Source: Bryobacterales bacterium (GTDB taxonomy: Bacteria > Acidobacteriota > Terriglobia > Bryobacterales > Bryobacteraceae). Taken from it: a stretch of 53,674 bases of DNA. The stretch's first letter is position 1. Each line of letters starts with the position of its first letter. The DNA lies in the NCBI GenBank assembly GCA_026129915.1, contig JAHCHD010000012.1, forward strand, positions 1 through 53,674. Reading direction: 5' to 3'. Shown here one piece after another: positions 17,591 to 26,247 of the stretch. The translations under genes and the position numbers were made by a program. The notes under the pieces were generated by a model that was not told the DNA's origin, made no database searches, and saw only the letters and a program-made list of their open reading frames with translations.

Positions 17591-18376
17591 ATGAACTCTC
17601 TGTTTTCGAAATCAACAGTTGTTCTTGGGGCGGTGCTCGCAGTAGGTGTTTTCACCCAAGGGTGCGCCACCAAGAAGTATGTCAACCAACAAGTGAGCCC
17701 CGTGGACCAACGCGTCACCGATGTGGCTCAGCGTACCGATGCTCATGGAAAAGCAATCGATGAGCTGGATTCCAAGGTCGATACCAGTGTCAGCCGCTTG
17801 GATGAAAACATCCGGACGGCCCAGCGGATTGGTGAAGATGCCACGCGCATGGCCCAAACCGCCGGCGACACCGCAAACACTGCATGGGGGGCGACCCAGG
17901 AAAATCAGCGCTCCATTACCATGCTCGATAATCGCCTCGGCAATGTCCATCAGTTCCGCCTTGACACCACGGAATCCGTGCAGTTCGCGGTAAACAAGCA
18001 TGAACTCGATGACGAGGCAAAGGCCCGCCTCAATGAGCTGATGGCGAAGACGAAGTCCAACCCGATTTACGTCGTGGAAGTACAGGGCTATACGGATCGC
18101 ACCGGCACACCCGCCCTCAACCTGGCACTAAGTGAAAAGCGCGCTGAAGCCGTGGTGCGCTATCTCACCACCACCTACAACGTGCCCCTGCGCAGCATCC
18201 ATAAGCTGGGTGTAGGCAGCGAGGATCCTGTGGCGGACAATTCCACCCGCGAAGGGCGTCAGCAGAACCGTCGCGTGGAAGTGCGGATCTATCTTCCGGA
18301 AATCAATGCGGCTCCGGTAGTAAGCACCAACGAGCAAAACGCCAACCAGGTGCGCACCGCAGCAGCGGCGCACTAA
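17591..18376 (+). CDS. OmpA-family outer-membrane lipoprotein
   Basis: The 261-residue protein begins at ATG 17591, eight bases after GAGG. Its signal peptide ends in FTQGC, with C25 as the likely lipidated residue. Residues about 28-115 form an Ala/Asp/Thr-rich heptad region (VDQRVTDVAQRTDAHGKAID), likely a trimeric coiled coil as in Lpp- and YiaD-like proteins. The C-terminal OmpA domain (about 120-235) has QFAVNKHELDDEAKARLNEL, VQGYTDRTGT and NRRVEVRIY, the Asp and Arg residues that bind diaminopimelate in peptidoglycan. It anchors the outer membrane to the wall. A strong terminator follows. Confidence 0.92.
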   Translation: MNSLFSKSTVVLGAVLAVGVFTQGCATKKYVNQQVSPVDQRVTDVAQRTDAHGKAIDELDSKVDTSVSRLDENIRTAQRIGEDATRMAQTAGDTANTAWGATQENQRSITMLDNRLGNVHQFRLDTTESVQFAVNKHELDDEAKARLNELMAKTKSNPIYVVEVQGYTDRTGTPALNLALSEKRAEAVVRYLTTTYNVPLRSIHKLGVGSEDPVADNSTREGRQQNRRVEVRIYLPEINAAPVVSTNEQNANQVRTAAAAH

Positions 18377-18421
18377 CTATCGGACTAGCCCTTTGGCTGT
18401 CCTGTTCCTAATCCTCTCACC

Positions 18422-18451
18422 GCCCGCTGCCATCGCGCAGCGGGCTTTTTT
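18422..18451 (+). terminator. Intrinsic terminator of the OmpA-family gene
   Basis: GCCCGCTG (18422-18429) pairs with CAGCGGGC (18438-18445), with an eight-base loop, followed by six T residues. It lies 46 bases after the stop codon of the OmpA-family gene. Confidence 0.9.
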
Positions 18452-18470
18452 CGTAAGCGAATCACCCTTA

Positions 18471-18983
18471 TCAACCCGTGGGGTTCGAAGCGGCTTCCGC
18501 CTGCTTGGCCCCATCCTGTTTCAGCCGTTCCACGCGACGCTGAATCTCCTTGCGCTCCCTAGCCCCTTCGTCGGCGGCCTCCAGAAACTGCTGGTAGGCC
18601 TTGCGCGCCCCATCAAGGTCGCTGAACTTTTCGCGGGCTTCACCCAGTAAAATGTACGCTTCCAGCAGCGAGTCATCCCACTTCACCGCTTCCTGCGCTC
18701 GCAGCGCGGCCGCGCGGAAACTGCTCTTCCGCATATAGAAACGGGCAACTTTCAGTTCCTTGCGCGCTTGAATGGGGTTGAACGAATACTCTTGCGGCGC
18801 GGCGTAGCTCTCATCCTCTTCAGGCGGAAGGTCCGGAGGCGCCTCCTGGCACCAGCCCGGAACGCAGCCCAGGGCGCCGGCCAACAGCAGCGAGCCTGCC
18901 AGCCGTTTGCAGGAAACTAGGCCTGTCGGAAAATGCCGTGCCACAATTTCATTGTAACGGCCTTGTTTTGATTCTCGCTCCAT
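18471..18983 (-). CDS. Exported TPR-containing protein
   Basis: A 170-residue product beginning at ATG 18983, six bases after AGGA. A hydrophobic stretch (RLAGSLLLAGALGCVPGWC) after about 25 basic and polar residues acts as a signal peptide; C40 could be a lipidation site but the lipobox is not canonical. An acidic Pro/Glu linker is followed by two TPR-like helix pairs (RFYMRKSSFRAAALRAQEAV, then LLGEAREKFSDLDGARKAY). The TPR style recalls BamD-like lipoproteins, but the protein is too short. Function is unknown. Confidence 0.75.
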   Translation of the reverse strand: MERESKQGRYNEIVARHFPTGLVSCKRLAGSLLLAGALGCVPGWCQEAPPDLPPEEDESYAAPQEYSFNPIQARKELKVARFYMRKSSFRAAALRAQEAVKWDDSLLEAYILLGEAREKFSDLDGARKAYQQFLEAADEGARERKEIQRRVERLKQDGAKQAEAASNPTG

Positions 18984-19039
18984 AGGCTTCCTGAGACTGC
19001 CGTACGGTTACTTGATTCAGGGAGTGATTCCAGAACCAA

Positions 19040-20854
19040 ATGGTGCTTCTCGAACAGATCAGCAATTTCCCCACAAGGCCTGGCGTCTACCTTTGGAAGA
19101 ACGCCGCAGGGTCAGTTCTTTACGTGGGCAAAGCCAAAAACTTGCGAAGCCGCGTTCGCAGCTACCTCAGCGACGACAAGATGGCCGAGGCCAAGACGGG
19201 CACGTTGGTCTCGGAAGCCTCCACGGTGGAATACATCCTTGTAGACAACGAAAAGGAAGCGCTCGCACTCGAGAACAACCTCATTAAGCAGTTCAAGCCA
19301 CGTTTCAACGTGTTGCTACGCGACGACAAAACCTACCCGTACATTAAACTGACGCGCGAAACCTACCCGCGCGTTTACGTTACTCGCCGTTTGCGTAAGG
19401 ATGGCGCCACTTATTTTGGCCCCTACTTCCCCGGCAACCTGGCCCACCGCCTTGTGCACTTCATCCACCGGCACTTCAAGGTGCCCTCCTGTAAGGTCGA
19501 TTTTTCCCGGCGTCATTCAAGTCCCTGCTTGCAGTACCATATCGGGCGCTGCCTGGGCCCTTGCGTGGAAGGGCTCACCACGAATGAGGCTTATGCCGCC
19601 GCCGTTCAGGATGTAAAGCATTTCCTGGATGGCCGAACACGTGAACTTCTGCGCGATCTGCGACTGCGCATGGCTGCCGCTTCTGAACACCTTCGCTACG
19701 AGGAAGCCGCCAATGTGCGCGACCTCATCGTAACTGTCGAGGAAATGGAGCAGAAACAGAAGATGGCGGCCGCTCACGGCGAGAACATCGATATTTTTGC
19801 GAGCTACGCCGAGCCGCCCTTGGTAGCACTGAACCTCTTTCATCTGCGCAACGGCCGGATTGTCGACCGCCACGAGTACTTCTGGGAAGACCGGCATGAG
19901 TTTGAGGAAAGCGAGTTTTACGCGTCGCTGCTCAAGCAGTTCTACCTCGATCAGAAGTTTGTCCCCAACGTCATTCACGTGCCCGTTGATTTCGAAGACC
20001 GGGAAACGCTGGAAGAATTGCTCTCGGAGCGCCGTGGCGGCAAAGTAGAGATTCACACCCCTCAGCGAGGCCAGAAGCGGGCCATGGTCGCGCTCGCCTC
20101 CACCAACGCGAAGCATAGTTTCGACGCGCGCTTCCGGGTACTGAAGCCAAGCACCGGGGCCATCAAAGAAGCGCTCCGCGACACCCTAAATCTCGAAGAG
20201 GCTCCTGCCCGCATCGAATGTTTCGACATCTCCCACATCCAGGGCACCGACAAGGTAGCCAGCATGGTGGTGTGGGAGGACGGGCGCATGAAGAAGTCGG
20301 ACTACCGCAAGTTTCTGATTCAAACCGTCGTAGGCAACGACGACTTCGCGAGCATGTTTGAGGTTGTTACCCGGCGCTACCGGCGACTGCAGGACGAATC
20401 GAAGCCCATGCCCGGCCTGGTGCTCATTGACGGCGGACTCGGCCAGTTGCACGCGGCAGCGCGGGCGCTCGAGGAATTGGGCATCATCAACCAGCCGCTT
20501 GCTTCCATCGCCAAGCGCGAAGAGATCATCTATGTGCTCGGGCAAGAGGATGAACCGGTCAAGCTGGACCGCTTCCATCCTGTCCTGCACGTCATCCAGA
20601 CCATCCGCGATGAGGCCCACCGTTTCGCCGTCACATTCCACCGCAACCGTCGGCAGCAGTCACGCATGACCACGGAACTCACGGAACTGCCCGGCATCGG
20701 CCCGAAAACCGCACAGAAACTCCTGAAGCATTTCGGCAGTGTGGAGCGGGTTAAGGCAGCCAGGGAACACGAATTGTCCGCGGTGGTGGGTCCAGTTGGG
20801 GCAAGAAGGTTGGTTCAATGTTTTACGCGATTGGTTCCCGAAGAAGAAGCATGA
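19040..20854 (+). CDS. uvrC: Excinuclease ABC subunit C
   Basis: UvrC makes the 3' and 5' incisions on either side of a lesion bound by UvrB in nucleotide excision repair. The 604-residue product has an N-terminal GIY-YIG domain (GVYLWKNAAGSVLYVGKAKN, about 15-36), a central UVR motif (about 200-235, HLRYEEAANVRDLI), the RNase H-like endonuclease region with CFDISHIQG, and one C-terminal helix-hairpin-helix (LPGIGPKTAQKLLKHFGS). The length is typical. UvrA and UvrB are not in the window. Confidence 0.97.
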   Translation: MVLLEQISNFPTRPGVYLWKNAAGSVLYVGKAKNLRSRVRSYLSDDKMAEAKTGTLVSEASTVEYILVDNEKEALALENNLIKQFKPRFNVLLRDDKTYPYIKLTRETYPRVYVTRRLRKDGATYFGPYFPGNLAHRLVHFIHRHFKVPSCKVDFSRRHSSPCLQYHIGRCLGPCVEGLTTNEAYAAAVQDVKHFLDGRTRELLRDLRLRMAAASEHLRYEEAANVRDLIVTVEEMEQKQKMAAAHGENIDIFASYAEPPLVALNLFHLRNGRIVDRHEYFWEDRHEFEESEFYASLLKQFYLDQKFVPNVIHVPVDFEDRETLEELLSERRGGKVEIHTPQRGQKRAMVALASTNAKHSFDARFRVLKPSTGAIKEALRDTLNLEEAPARIECFDISHIQGTDKVASMVVWEDGRMKKSDYRKFLIQTVVGNDDFASMFEVVTRRYRRLQDESKPMPGLVLIDGGLGQLHAAARALEELGIINQPLASIAKREEIIYVLGQEDEPVKLDRFHPVLHVIQTIRDEAHRFAVTFHRNRRQQSRMTTELTELPGIGPKTAQKLLKHFGSVERVKAAREHELSAVVGPVGARRLVQCFTRLVPEEEA

Positions 20855-20889
20855 TGCCGGTGCTTTGCGGTTCGTAGCTACCCGCTTAG

Positions 20890-21189
20890 TTATGCCGGGC
20901 TGGTGGCGTCCGGCTCGAACACATCCTCCCAAAACCGTTCCACCTGATTGAAAACAGCCTCCATTCCCACAGTGTCGAGGGAGTACAAACGTTGCTGCGC
21001 CTTTGCGCGCACTTGGATTAGGCTCGACTTACGCAATACCGCCAAATGCTGGCTCACTGCCGGCCGGCTCATCGAAAAGTGCACCGCCAGGTCGCCCACC
21101 GAACGTTCCTGCGCAGCCACCAGCCGCAGAATCTGCCGCCGGGTGGGATCCGACAATGCGCGAAGTGCCTCATCCAGTGAGTTTTCCAT
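20890..21189 (-). CDS. ArsR/SmtB-family transcriptional regulator
   Basis: The 99-residue winged-helix regulator shows LRALSDPTRRQILRLV followed by the recognition helix MSRPAVSQHLAVLRK and the wing VRAKAQQRLYSLD. The metal-binding CxC motif of ArsR and SmtB is absent, so it belongs to the non-metal SdpR/YdfF-like group. It has no ribosome binding site. Its promoter -10 box sits only eight bases before the ATG, which suggests a leaderless mRNA. An inverted repeat overlaps that box, consistent with autorepression. It is divergent from ridA and may control it too. Confidence 0.9.
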   Translation of the reverse strand: MENSLDEALRALSDPTRRQILRLVAAQERSVGDLAVHFSMSRPAVSQHLAVLRKSSLIQVRAKAQQRLYSLDTVGMEAVFNQVERFWEDVFEPDATSPA

Positions 21190-21192
21190 TGT

Positions 21193-21208
21193 GTAAGAGT
21201 ATACTTAC
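21193..21208. promoter_or_regulatory. Inverted repeat, candidate ArsR operator
   Basis: GTAAG (21193-21197) and CTTAC (21204-21208) are separated by six bases, AGTATA. The repeat begins four bases upstream of the ArsR-type gene and covers its -10 box. Binding of the regulator here would block its own transcription. Inferred from position and symmetry. Confidence 0.55.
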
Positions 21209-21226
21209 GTTATGAACTCAATTCAA
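21198..21226 (-). promoter_or_regulatory. Sigma-70-like promoter of the ArsR-family gene, predicted leaderless
   Basis: On the minus strand TTGAAT (21226-21221) and TATACT (21203-21198) are separated by exactly 17 bases, matching the consensus at four and five of six positions. Only eight bases lie between the -10 box and the ATG at 21189, so transcription would start at or within about two bases of the start codon. No purine-rich ribosome site is present. Confidence 0.6.
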
Positions 21227-21338
21227 GTGTAAAGATCATTTCTTGAATGAAATGTTCTGGGCGAATCTTTCCTCAGCACGAGGCAGGGCGGGTGCTGTAT
21301 CCTCCGAAAAGTAAATGTTTCCGGAGGATCGCAGCCAG

Positions 21339-21719
21339 ATGAAGTCAATCGTGAAGACAGACGCGGCTCCTTCAGCCATCGGACCGTACTCACAAGCTGT
21401 GGTGTGGCAGGGCTTGGTGTTTGTGAGCGGGCAGATCCCGCTGGACCCAGTAACCGGCTCGCTGGTAGATGGCGATATTGCCACGCAGACGCGGCAGGTG
21501 CTGCGGAATCTGGACGCTATCCTTCGAGAAGCAGGAAGCTCTCTTGGATCTGTACTGAAGACCACGGTCTATCTCAGGGATATGGGCGAGTTCCCGTTGA
21601 TGAACCAGGTGTATGCCGAATTCTTCGGGGAAAGCCTGCCAGCCCGCGCGACGGTTGAGGTCTCGCGCCTGCCGAAGGATGTCGCCGTGGAGATTGACGC
21701 GGTGGCCACGGTCGTCTAA
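21339..21719 (+). CDS. ridA: RidA family reactive intermediate/imine deaminase
   Basis: RidA hydrolyses reactive enamines and imines, such as 2-aminoacrylate made by PLP enzymes, to keto acids and ammonia. The 126-residue protein fits the family length. It has [12 protein letters not shown] near the N-terminus, GQIPLDP and TTVYLRDM in the core, and [15 protein letters not shown] near the end, where the arginine of PAR is the conserved substrate-carboxylate ligand. ATG 21339 lies 11 bases after GGAGG. The earlier ATG at 21315 precedes that site and is unlikely. Confidence 0.94.
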   Translation: MKSIVKTDAAPSAIGPYSQAVVWQGLVFVSGQIPLDPVTGSLVDGDIATQTRQVLRNLDAILREAGSSLGSVLKTTVYLRDMGEFPLMNQVYAEFFGESLPARATVEVSRLPKDVAVEIDAVATVV

Positions 21720-21770
21720 GTGATGGCCCCCTGGCCTACGGTCCTCCAGCGGCCTGTCCGGAATGGGAGC

Positions 21771-22496
21771 CTACGGCGCTCTGCCATCCGCGCGGGAGAA
21801 CCGGGCAGCAATGGCTCCGCCGATACCGGCTAGCGCGGTGAAGTAAAGGAAAAGCAGAAAAAGCGCCACCAGCATCACCACAAAGAGCTTCGTCCAGTCA
21901 GAGAAGACTTCGTTTACCAACTTGAGCTGGTCCTCAGGGAGCGCCGCAGCGCCTGAAGACTGCATAGCCTCCGTGAGTTGGCTCAAGAGGTTCCCGCCCG
22001 TGAAGCTGATTACTGCGAAGGTGACTGCATACACCCCTAGCACCAGCAGAAACAGCATCAGGCCCGCAATCCAGCCCAATCGGAAGGCATTCAGGTAGCC
22101 CAGGCGGGAATGAGTGCGACGTTGGTATAACCATGCCGCGAAGAAGCCCCCGCTCACCAGCAAGACTGACTTCAGCGCCATCGGTAGCGGCAGCAGCACC
22201 AGAGGGAACAGCATCGCCGCCGTAAAGAACGCCAGCCGCACCACCATCCGGTTACGCAAGTCAATGGGCTCAGGGGGCCCCACATAGACTGGCTCTTCCA
22301 ACGAAACCGATGGCGGAGGTGGAGCGAAGTCTGAAGGCAAGCTGGGAACAGAGCCTTCGTCAGCCGCTGAAGTGCTATCCGCCTCCGCGAAATGCGGGTC
22401 CTCAAAAACGGGTCGCCCGCAGCGATGGCAGAAGCGCGCGCCGTCGGCTAAAAGCGTGCCGCATGTGCAGTGCGTCGGGCGCTGAGAAGGTTCCAT
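21771..22496 (-). CDS. Zinc-ribbon polytopic membrane protein
   Basis: The preferred start at 22496 gives MEPSQRPTHCTCG and a 241-residue protein; ATGs at 22523 and 22541 are alternatives and none has a good ribosome site. An N-terminal zinc ribbon has C10, C12, C23 and C26 (THCTCG, FCHRCG). A Pro/Ser-rich acidic linker follows. The rest holds four or five hydrophobic helices, including FFTAAMLFPLVLLPLPMAL, WIAGLMLFLLVLGVYAVTF and LFVVMLVALFLLFLYFTALA. The last helix is followed by a short basic tail. Such zinc-ribbon membrane proteins are common in Acidobacteriota; function is unknown. Confidence 0.78.
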   Translation of the reverse strand: MEPSQRPTHCTCGTLLADGARFCHRCGRPVFEDPHFAEADSTSAADEGSVPSLPSDFAPPPPSVSLEEPVYVGPPEPIDLRNRMVVRLAFFTAAMLFPLVLLPLPMALKSVLLVSGGFFAAWLYQRRTHSRLGYLNAFRLGWIAGLMLFLLVLGVYAVTFAVISFTGGNLLSQLTEAMQSSGAAALPEDQLKLVNEVFSDWTKLFVVMLVALFLLFLYFTALAGIGGAIAARFSRADGRAP

Positions 22497-22651
22497 CAGG
22501 TTCGTCCAAGCCGGTAAGTTCATCCAGGACGGAATCGGCAACCCATCGCTGCCGAATCGCCCCCACTTCTATTGTCGCGTCAATTGCCCCTGGATGGGCA
22601 AAATCTACCCTCCACAGGAGCCCGGTTGAGACGCCATCCCAGCTCTCATGG

Positions 22652-22681
22652 TTGACGCCTGATTTTTCACATCCATACAAT
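22652..22681 (+). promoter_or_regulatory. Sigma-70-like promoter of tatA
   Basis: TTGACG (22652-22657) and TACAAT (22676-22681) are 18 bases apart, each matching five of six consensus positions. They lie 26 bases upstream of the tatA ATG, allowing a short leader that contains AAGGAGG. Confidence 0.65.
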
Positions 22682-22707
22682 AGAGGAGACTACTGTAAGG
22701 AGGCCGA

Positions 22708-22887
22708 ATGCGCTCAATCGGCGTATGGGAACTGATGGTGATTCTTGGAATTGCCGTGCTGCTCTTCGGCGGCAAGAAAATTCCGGAAATCGCGAAAGGC
22801 CTTGGAGAAGGAATCAAGAACTTCAAGGTGGCACTCAAAGACGAGCAAAAGAAGGACGCCGAACAGGAAAAGAAGCAGGCAAGCTAA
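22708..22887 (+). CDS. tatA: Sec-independent protein translocase subunit TatA
   Basis: This 59-residue frame starts at ATG 22708 behind a strong AAGGAGG. It begins [20 protein letters not shown], a short membrane helix led by the family Glu (E8). A Gly-Gly hinge follows ([20 protein letters not shown]), then an amphipathic helix carrying the conserved Phe and a charged Lys/Glu/Asp tail. This is the TatA/E pattern. TatA subunits line the pore that exports folded twin-arginine proteins. TatB and TatC are not next to it, so it is an orphan tatA. A probable substrate is the Tat-signal hydrolase at 42384-44414. Confidence 0.92.
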   Translation: MRSIGVWELMVILGIAVLLFGGKKIPEIAKGLGEGIKNFKVALKDEQKKDAEQEKKQAS

Positions 22888-22946
22888 GCCTCCCCTGTAG
22901 CCTTCTCACTCGTGGTTGCTCGACAACCTGCGGAATCTTACAACGA

Positions 22947-22973
22947 AAGCCCCGCGAAACGACCGCGGGGCTT
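22947..22973. terminator. Terminator between tatA and the HU gene
   Basis: AAGCCCCGCG (22947-22956) pairs with CGCGGGGCTT (22964-22973) around a seven-base loop and is followed by TTCATTT. It lies between convergent genes and could serve both strands. Confidence 0.85.
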
Positions 22974-23043
22974 TTCATTTCCTCTTCACGTGGTAGCACC
23001 CAGCCATTGCTGGCGTGCTGCCCGCTCTAAACCCGCGACTGAT

Positions 23044-23361
23044 CTACTTCGCGGCCTTCTTCGGTTTGGGCGGAACGATGGCGTCCTGCAACGCCTTTGC
23101 GATGCGGAACTTCACCACCTTCTTGGCGGGAATCTTGATCGCCGCGCCCGTCGCCGGGTTGCGTCCCGTCCGCGCTTTGGTCTCCCGCTTCACCAGGCGT
23201 CCGAGGCCGGGGGCCACAAACAACCCATTCTTCTTCGTCTCGCGAATGGCGATTTCCAAATATTTGTCCAGGAAGGCCTTCACAACGGTCTTCTGAATCC
23301 CTACCGCTTCGCCCAATTCCTTGATCAGCTCGGTCTGCGTCATTTTCTTTACTTCAGCCAT
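23044..23361 (-). CDS. hup: HU-family DNA-binding protein
   Basis: The 105-residue basic histone-like protein bends and compacts DNA as a dimer. TQTELIKELGEAVGI is the N-terminal helix pair. GLGRLVKRETKARTGRNPAT covers the beta arm with the signature GRNPATG that inserts into the minor groove. KKVVKFRIAKAL forms the end of the core. The C-terminal tail is Lys/Pro/Ala-rich. AAAGGAG lies nine bases before the ATG. IHF alpha/beta are possible relatives, but the sequence fits HU. Confidence 0.95.
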   Translation of the reverse strand: MAEVKKMTQTELIKELGEAVGIQKTVVKAFLDKYLEIAIRETKKNGLFVAPGLGRLVKRETKARTGRNPATGAAIKIPAKKVVKFRIAKALQDAIVPPKPKKAAK

Positions 23362-23700
23362 GACGATTCACTCCTTTACACTCGATTGCTCCCAAATCCA
23401 ACCAGGAGACATGCGCCATCGAATCGCCATTCAAAAACAAGATCATTGAAGAATGGTTTCAGTGGGCCTGTCGCTTTCAAGAATAAGAAAGAACTGGCTG
23501 CTTGTAAAGAGAGAAATGCGCCGGAAGGCCTGTTTTTCTAGGGGTTTCGCACGTTCATACCGAAAAAAACCCCCATTTTGGGGGTTTTCGCGGGCTAGAA
23601 GCGACTTTCTCGCTTTGAAATCGCTGCAAACAGGCGGTTTCAACGCGCTGGGAATCGCTGAGTTTCTGCCCGGCATGGGCTTACCGACGACGGGTTCAAG
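23362..23700. other. Intergenic region between HU and recA
   Basis: There is no convincing gene in these 339 bases. Open frames that cross it run through the recA terminator and have no ribosome site. It must contain the HU promoter, which I could not place, and it holds the recA terminator described separately. Confidence 0.6.
23563..23588 (-). terminator. Intrinsic terminator downstream of recA
   Basis: Read on the minus strand, AAAACCCCC and GGGGGTTTT form a nine-pair stem with a five-base loop, and the T run continues to seven T residues. It lies about 113 bases after the recA stop codon. The plus strand has the mirror structure with a shorter T tail (TTTTCG), so weak bidirectional action is possible. 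Confidence 0.88.
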
Positions 23701-24771
23701 CTAGGATTTGCCCTTCGCGGTTGCCACCGCTGCAACGGGAGCCTCTGCCGCCCCCTCCCCATTTCCCCCGTTCTTCTGGAGCCCCAGCAACTTGCGAAGC
23801 GCGGCGTCTAGGTTGTCTGTAAGTTCGGTATGGTCCCGAAGAAACTGCTTGGCATTCTCGCGACCCTGGCCAATCCGCTCCCCCTGATAGCTATACCAAC
23901 TGCCAGACTTTTCGACGATCTCGTGCTTTACCGCAAGATCGAGGATGTCGCCCTCGCGCGACACGCCTTCACCGTACATGATGTCGAACTCCGCTTCCCG
24001 GAATGGCGGAGCCACTTTGTTCTTCACCACCTTCACTTTGGTCCGGTTGCCCACAATGGCTTCCCCGTCCTTAATGGCGGCGATCCGGCGAATGTCGATG
24101 CGCACCGACGAGTAGAACTTCAAGGCGCGTCCACCTGTGGTGGTTTCCGGATTCCCAAACATAACGCCGATCTTTTCCCGGATCTGGTTAATAAAGATCA
24201 GACAGCAGTTAGACTTGGATACAATGCCGGTCAGTTTGCGGAGCGCTTGCGACATTAGGCGCGCCTGCACACCCATCGAAGAGTCTCCCATCTCGCCTTC
24301 GAGTTCCGACTTGGGCACCAGGGCGGCCACGGAATCTACCACCAGGCAGTCAATCGAGTTTGAGGCGATCAGCGTGTTGGCGATTTCCAGCGCCTGCTCG
24401 CCGTAATCTGGCTGGGAAACGAGCAAATTGTCGACATCCACGCCAAGTGCAGCCGCATAGGTGGGGTCCAGCGCATGCTCCACGTCGATGAAAGCTGCCA
24501 TTCCACCAAGGCGCTGCGCGCTCGCTACCGCCTGCAGTGCAAGCGTGGTCTTGCCGGAGGATTCCGGACCGAAGATCTCAATGATCCGGCCTCGGGGAAA
24601 CCCGCCGATCCCAAGCGCGTAATCCACGGAGATCGATCCGGAGGGAATCGCCGCGATGGGTACAATCGACTCCCTGGATCCGAGGCGAAGTATGGACCCT
24701 TTTCCAAACTGCTTTTCGATCTGCCCCAAAGCCAGGCTCAGCACCCGCGCTTTTTCTTTGTCGTCCGCCAT
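23701..24771 (-). CDS. recA: Recombinase RecA
   Basis: RecA forms filaments on single-stranded DNA, drives strand exchange and triggers LexA autocleavage. The start at 24771 ([20 protein letters not shown]) lies seven bases after AAGGAG; the ATG six codons upstream precedes that site. Walker A GPESSGKT is at residues 68-75, with conserved YGEQALEI and [20 protein letters not shown] (loop 2) further on. The 356-residue length is normal, and the tail is Ala/Gly/Glu-rich. An inverted repeat over the putative -10 box may be a LexA site. Confidence 0.98.
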   Translation of the reverse strand: MADDKEKARVLSLALGQIEKQFGKGSILRLGSRESIVPIAAIPSGSISVDYALGIGGFPRGRIIEIFGPESSGKTTLALQAVASAQRLGGMAAFIDVEHALDPTYAAALGVDVDNLLVSQPDYGEQALEIANTLIASNSIDCLVVDSVAALVPKSELEGEMGDSSMGVQARLMSQALRKLTGIVSKSNCCLIFINQIREKIGVMFGNPETTTGGRALKFYSSVRIDIRRIAAIKDGEAIVGNRTKVKVVKNKVAPPFREAEFDIMYGEGVSREGDILDLAVKHEIVEKSGSWYSYQGERIGQGRENAKQFLRDHTELTDNLDAALRKLLGLQKNGGNGEGAAEAPVAAVATAKGKS

Positions 24772-24813
24772 CGAGATTCTCCTTGCCACGCGTTGCGCAG
24801 CCTAAACCTGTTA

Positions 24814-24829
24814 GTGTATACAATTACAC
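24814..24829. promoter_or_regulatory. Inverted repeat upstream of recA, candidate SOS operator
   Basis: GTGTA (24814-24818) and TACAC (24825-24829) are separated by six bases. The site lies 43-58 bases upstream of the recA ATG. On the recA strand it includes TATACA, a plausible -10 box. LexA binding motifs vary by phylum and I know of no established one for this lineage, so this is only a candidate. Confidence 0.4.
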
Positions 24830-24969
24830 CGTCTCGCGCCAGAAACGGTTGGGTCGCAGTAGGCAACTGCATTCCGGCCAAGCCATGAGATCTGGCTACT
24901 CCTTGAGTATAGTTCGGCAAGTGAGCCCCCTCTCGAAGTGCGCTACGAATGCGGTGATACAGTGGGGGT

Positions 24970-26247
24970 ATGGTCCAGGTTCTGCTCCTGCTGCTGATGT
25001 GCCTTTCGCCGCTGGCGCACGCGCAGAACCCCTTCTTTGACGCGGTTCGCAAGCACGATACCGGCACCGCCCGCTCGCTGCTTTCCCTGGGAAAGGCTGT
25101 TCCCGATCAGTTTGATTCGCTCGGCGCCACCCCTCTGCATGTAGCCTGCTGGGAAGGGGACACCGAAATGGCTTATCTGCTGCTGGAATACGGCGCGCAG
25201 GTGAACATCCGTCACAAGGAAGCCGGATCCACGCCGCTCCACTATGCCGTCATCACCGATCGTCCAGAGATTGTGAAACTGCTGCTCGACCGGGATGCCG
25301 ATGTCCACGCCCGATACCGTTCAGGGCAGTCGCCTTTGCATCTTGCCGCCAACCGGGGCTATCATGCCATTGCCAAACTGTTGGTGGAACGCGGCGCGGA
25401 CGTCAACGCGCGCGACGACAGCGGCGCCAGGCCCCTGGATGAGGCCGTTTGGAAGGGTAGCGCGGAGGTCACCCGCTTTTTGTTGGAGAACGGCTCGGTG
25501 CTCCCTCAGGCCAAGGACACCCATAGCGGGGAAGCGCTCCACCCGCTCAATGCGCAGCGCCATAACCCTCGCCCGGCGCCGCTCCATACCGCCGCGGTCC
25601 GCGGGCACGCCGAGGTGGTGGCTGTCCTGCTCGACGCCGGGGCAGACCCGAATGCTGTCGACGAGGGTGGAGCCACGGCCCTCGACGAAGCCATCCGCTT
25701 TCGGCATCGTGGGGTATTGGAAGTCCTCTTGCGCCGGGGTGCGCGCCTTGATGAGCCGGGCAGCCCTGGGAAGCGCTTGCGCGATGCAGTCATGCGCGGA
25801 CAAGCAGATTTGGTGGCGCTATTGATTGAGAACGGCGCTGACTTTCGTTCGCTTTCCGAAACTGGTTCCACAGCCCTGCACGACGCCGCGCTGCGCGGCA
25901 ATGTTGAAGTCCTCCGCGTGCTGCTGGGCCACGGCTTTCCCGTGGATAGCCCGAATGCCGCCGGCGCCACCGCGCTGCATGACGCCGCCCTCGCGGGTAA
26001 TCTGCCGGTGGTCCGCTTCCTGCTTGAGAAGGGCGCGGACTTGCAGGCTCGTGATGCGGAAGACGGCGCCACGGCGCTTCACCACGCTGCCAGTTGGGGG
26101 CGCGCAGAGGTGCTGCGCTATCTCCTCGAACAGGGGGCTGACCCGCAATTGAAAACCAAGTCCGGCAAGACCGCTCTCGAAGTTGCATTGGATGCCAATC
26201 AGGAGCGCACCGCCGAAGCACTGCGAAGCGCCGCTCCCACACCCTAA
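24970..26247 (+). CDS. Exported ankyrin-repeat protein
   Basis: A signal peptide (about 1-18, MVQVLLLLLMCLSPLAHA) precedes about 12 ankyrin repeats that fill almost the entire 425-residue protein. Typical units are ATPLHVACWEGD, SPLHLAANRGY, TALHDAALRGNVEVLRVLL and TALHHAASWGRAEVLRYLL, with one insertion near 180-200. Ankyrin repeats form protein-binding solenoids. Here they would be periplasmic or surface exposed. The frame ends close to the start of a histidine kinase gene on the same strand, so a link to that signalling pair is plausible but unproven. Confidence 0.92.
   Translation: MVQVLLLLLMCLSPLAHAQNPFFDAVRKHDTGTARSLLSLGKAVPDQFDSLGATPLHVACWEGDTEMAYLLLEYGAQVNIRHKEAGSTPLHYAVITDRPEIVKLLLDRDADVHARYRSGQSPLHLAANRGYHAIAKLLVERGADVNARDDSGARPLDEAVWKGSAEVTRFLLENGSVLPQAKDTHSGEALHPLNAQRHNPRPAPLHTAAVRGHAEVVAVLLDAGADPNAVDEGGATALDEAIRFRHRGVLEVLLRRGARLDEPGSPGKRLRDAVMRGQADLVALLIENGADFRSLSETGSTALHDAALRGNVEVLRVLLGHGFPVDSPNAAGATALHDAALAGNLPVVRFLLEKGADLQARDAEDGATALHHAASWGRAEVLRYLLEQGADPQLKTKSGKTALEVALDANQERTAEALRSAAPTP

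Noticed and set aside
23443..23676. 77-codon minus-strand frame between HU and recA
   Set aside because: It runs through the recA terminator and has no ribosome site or similarity.
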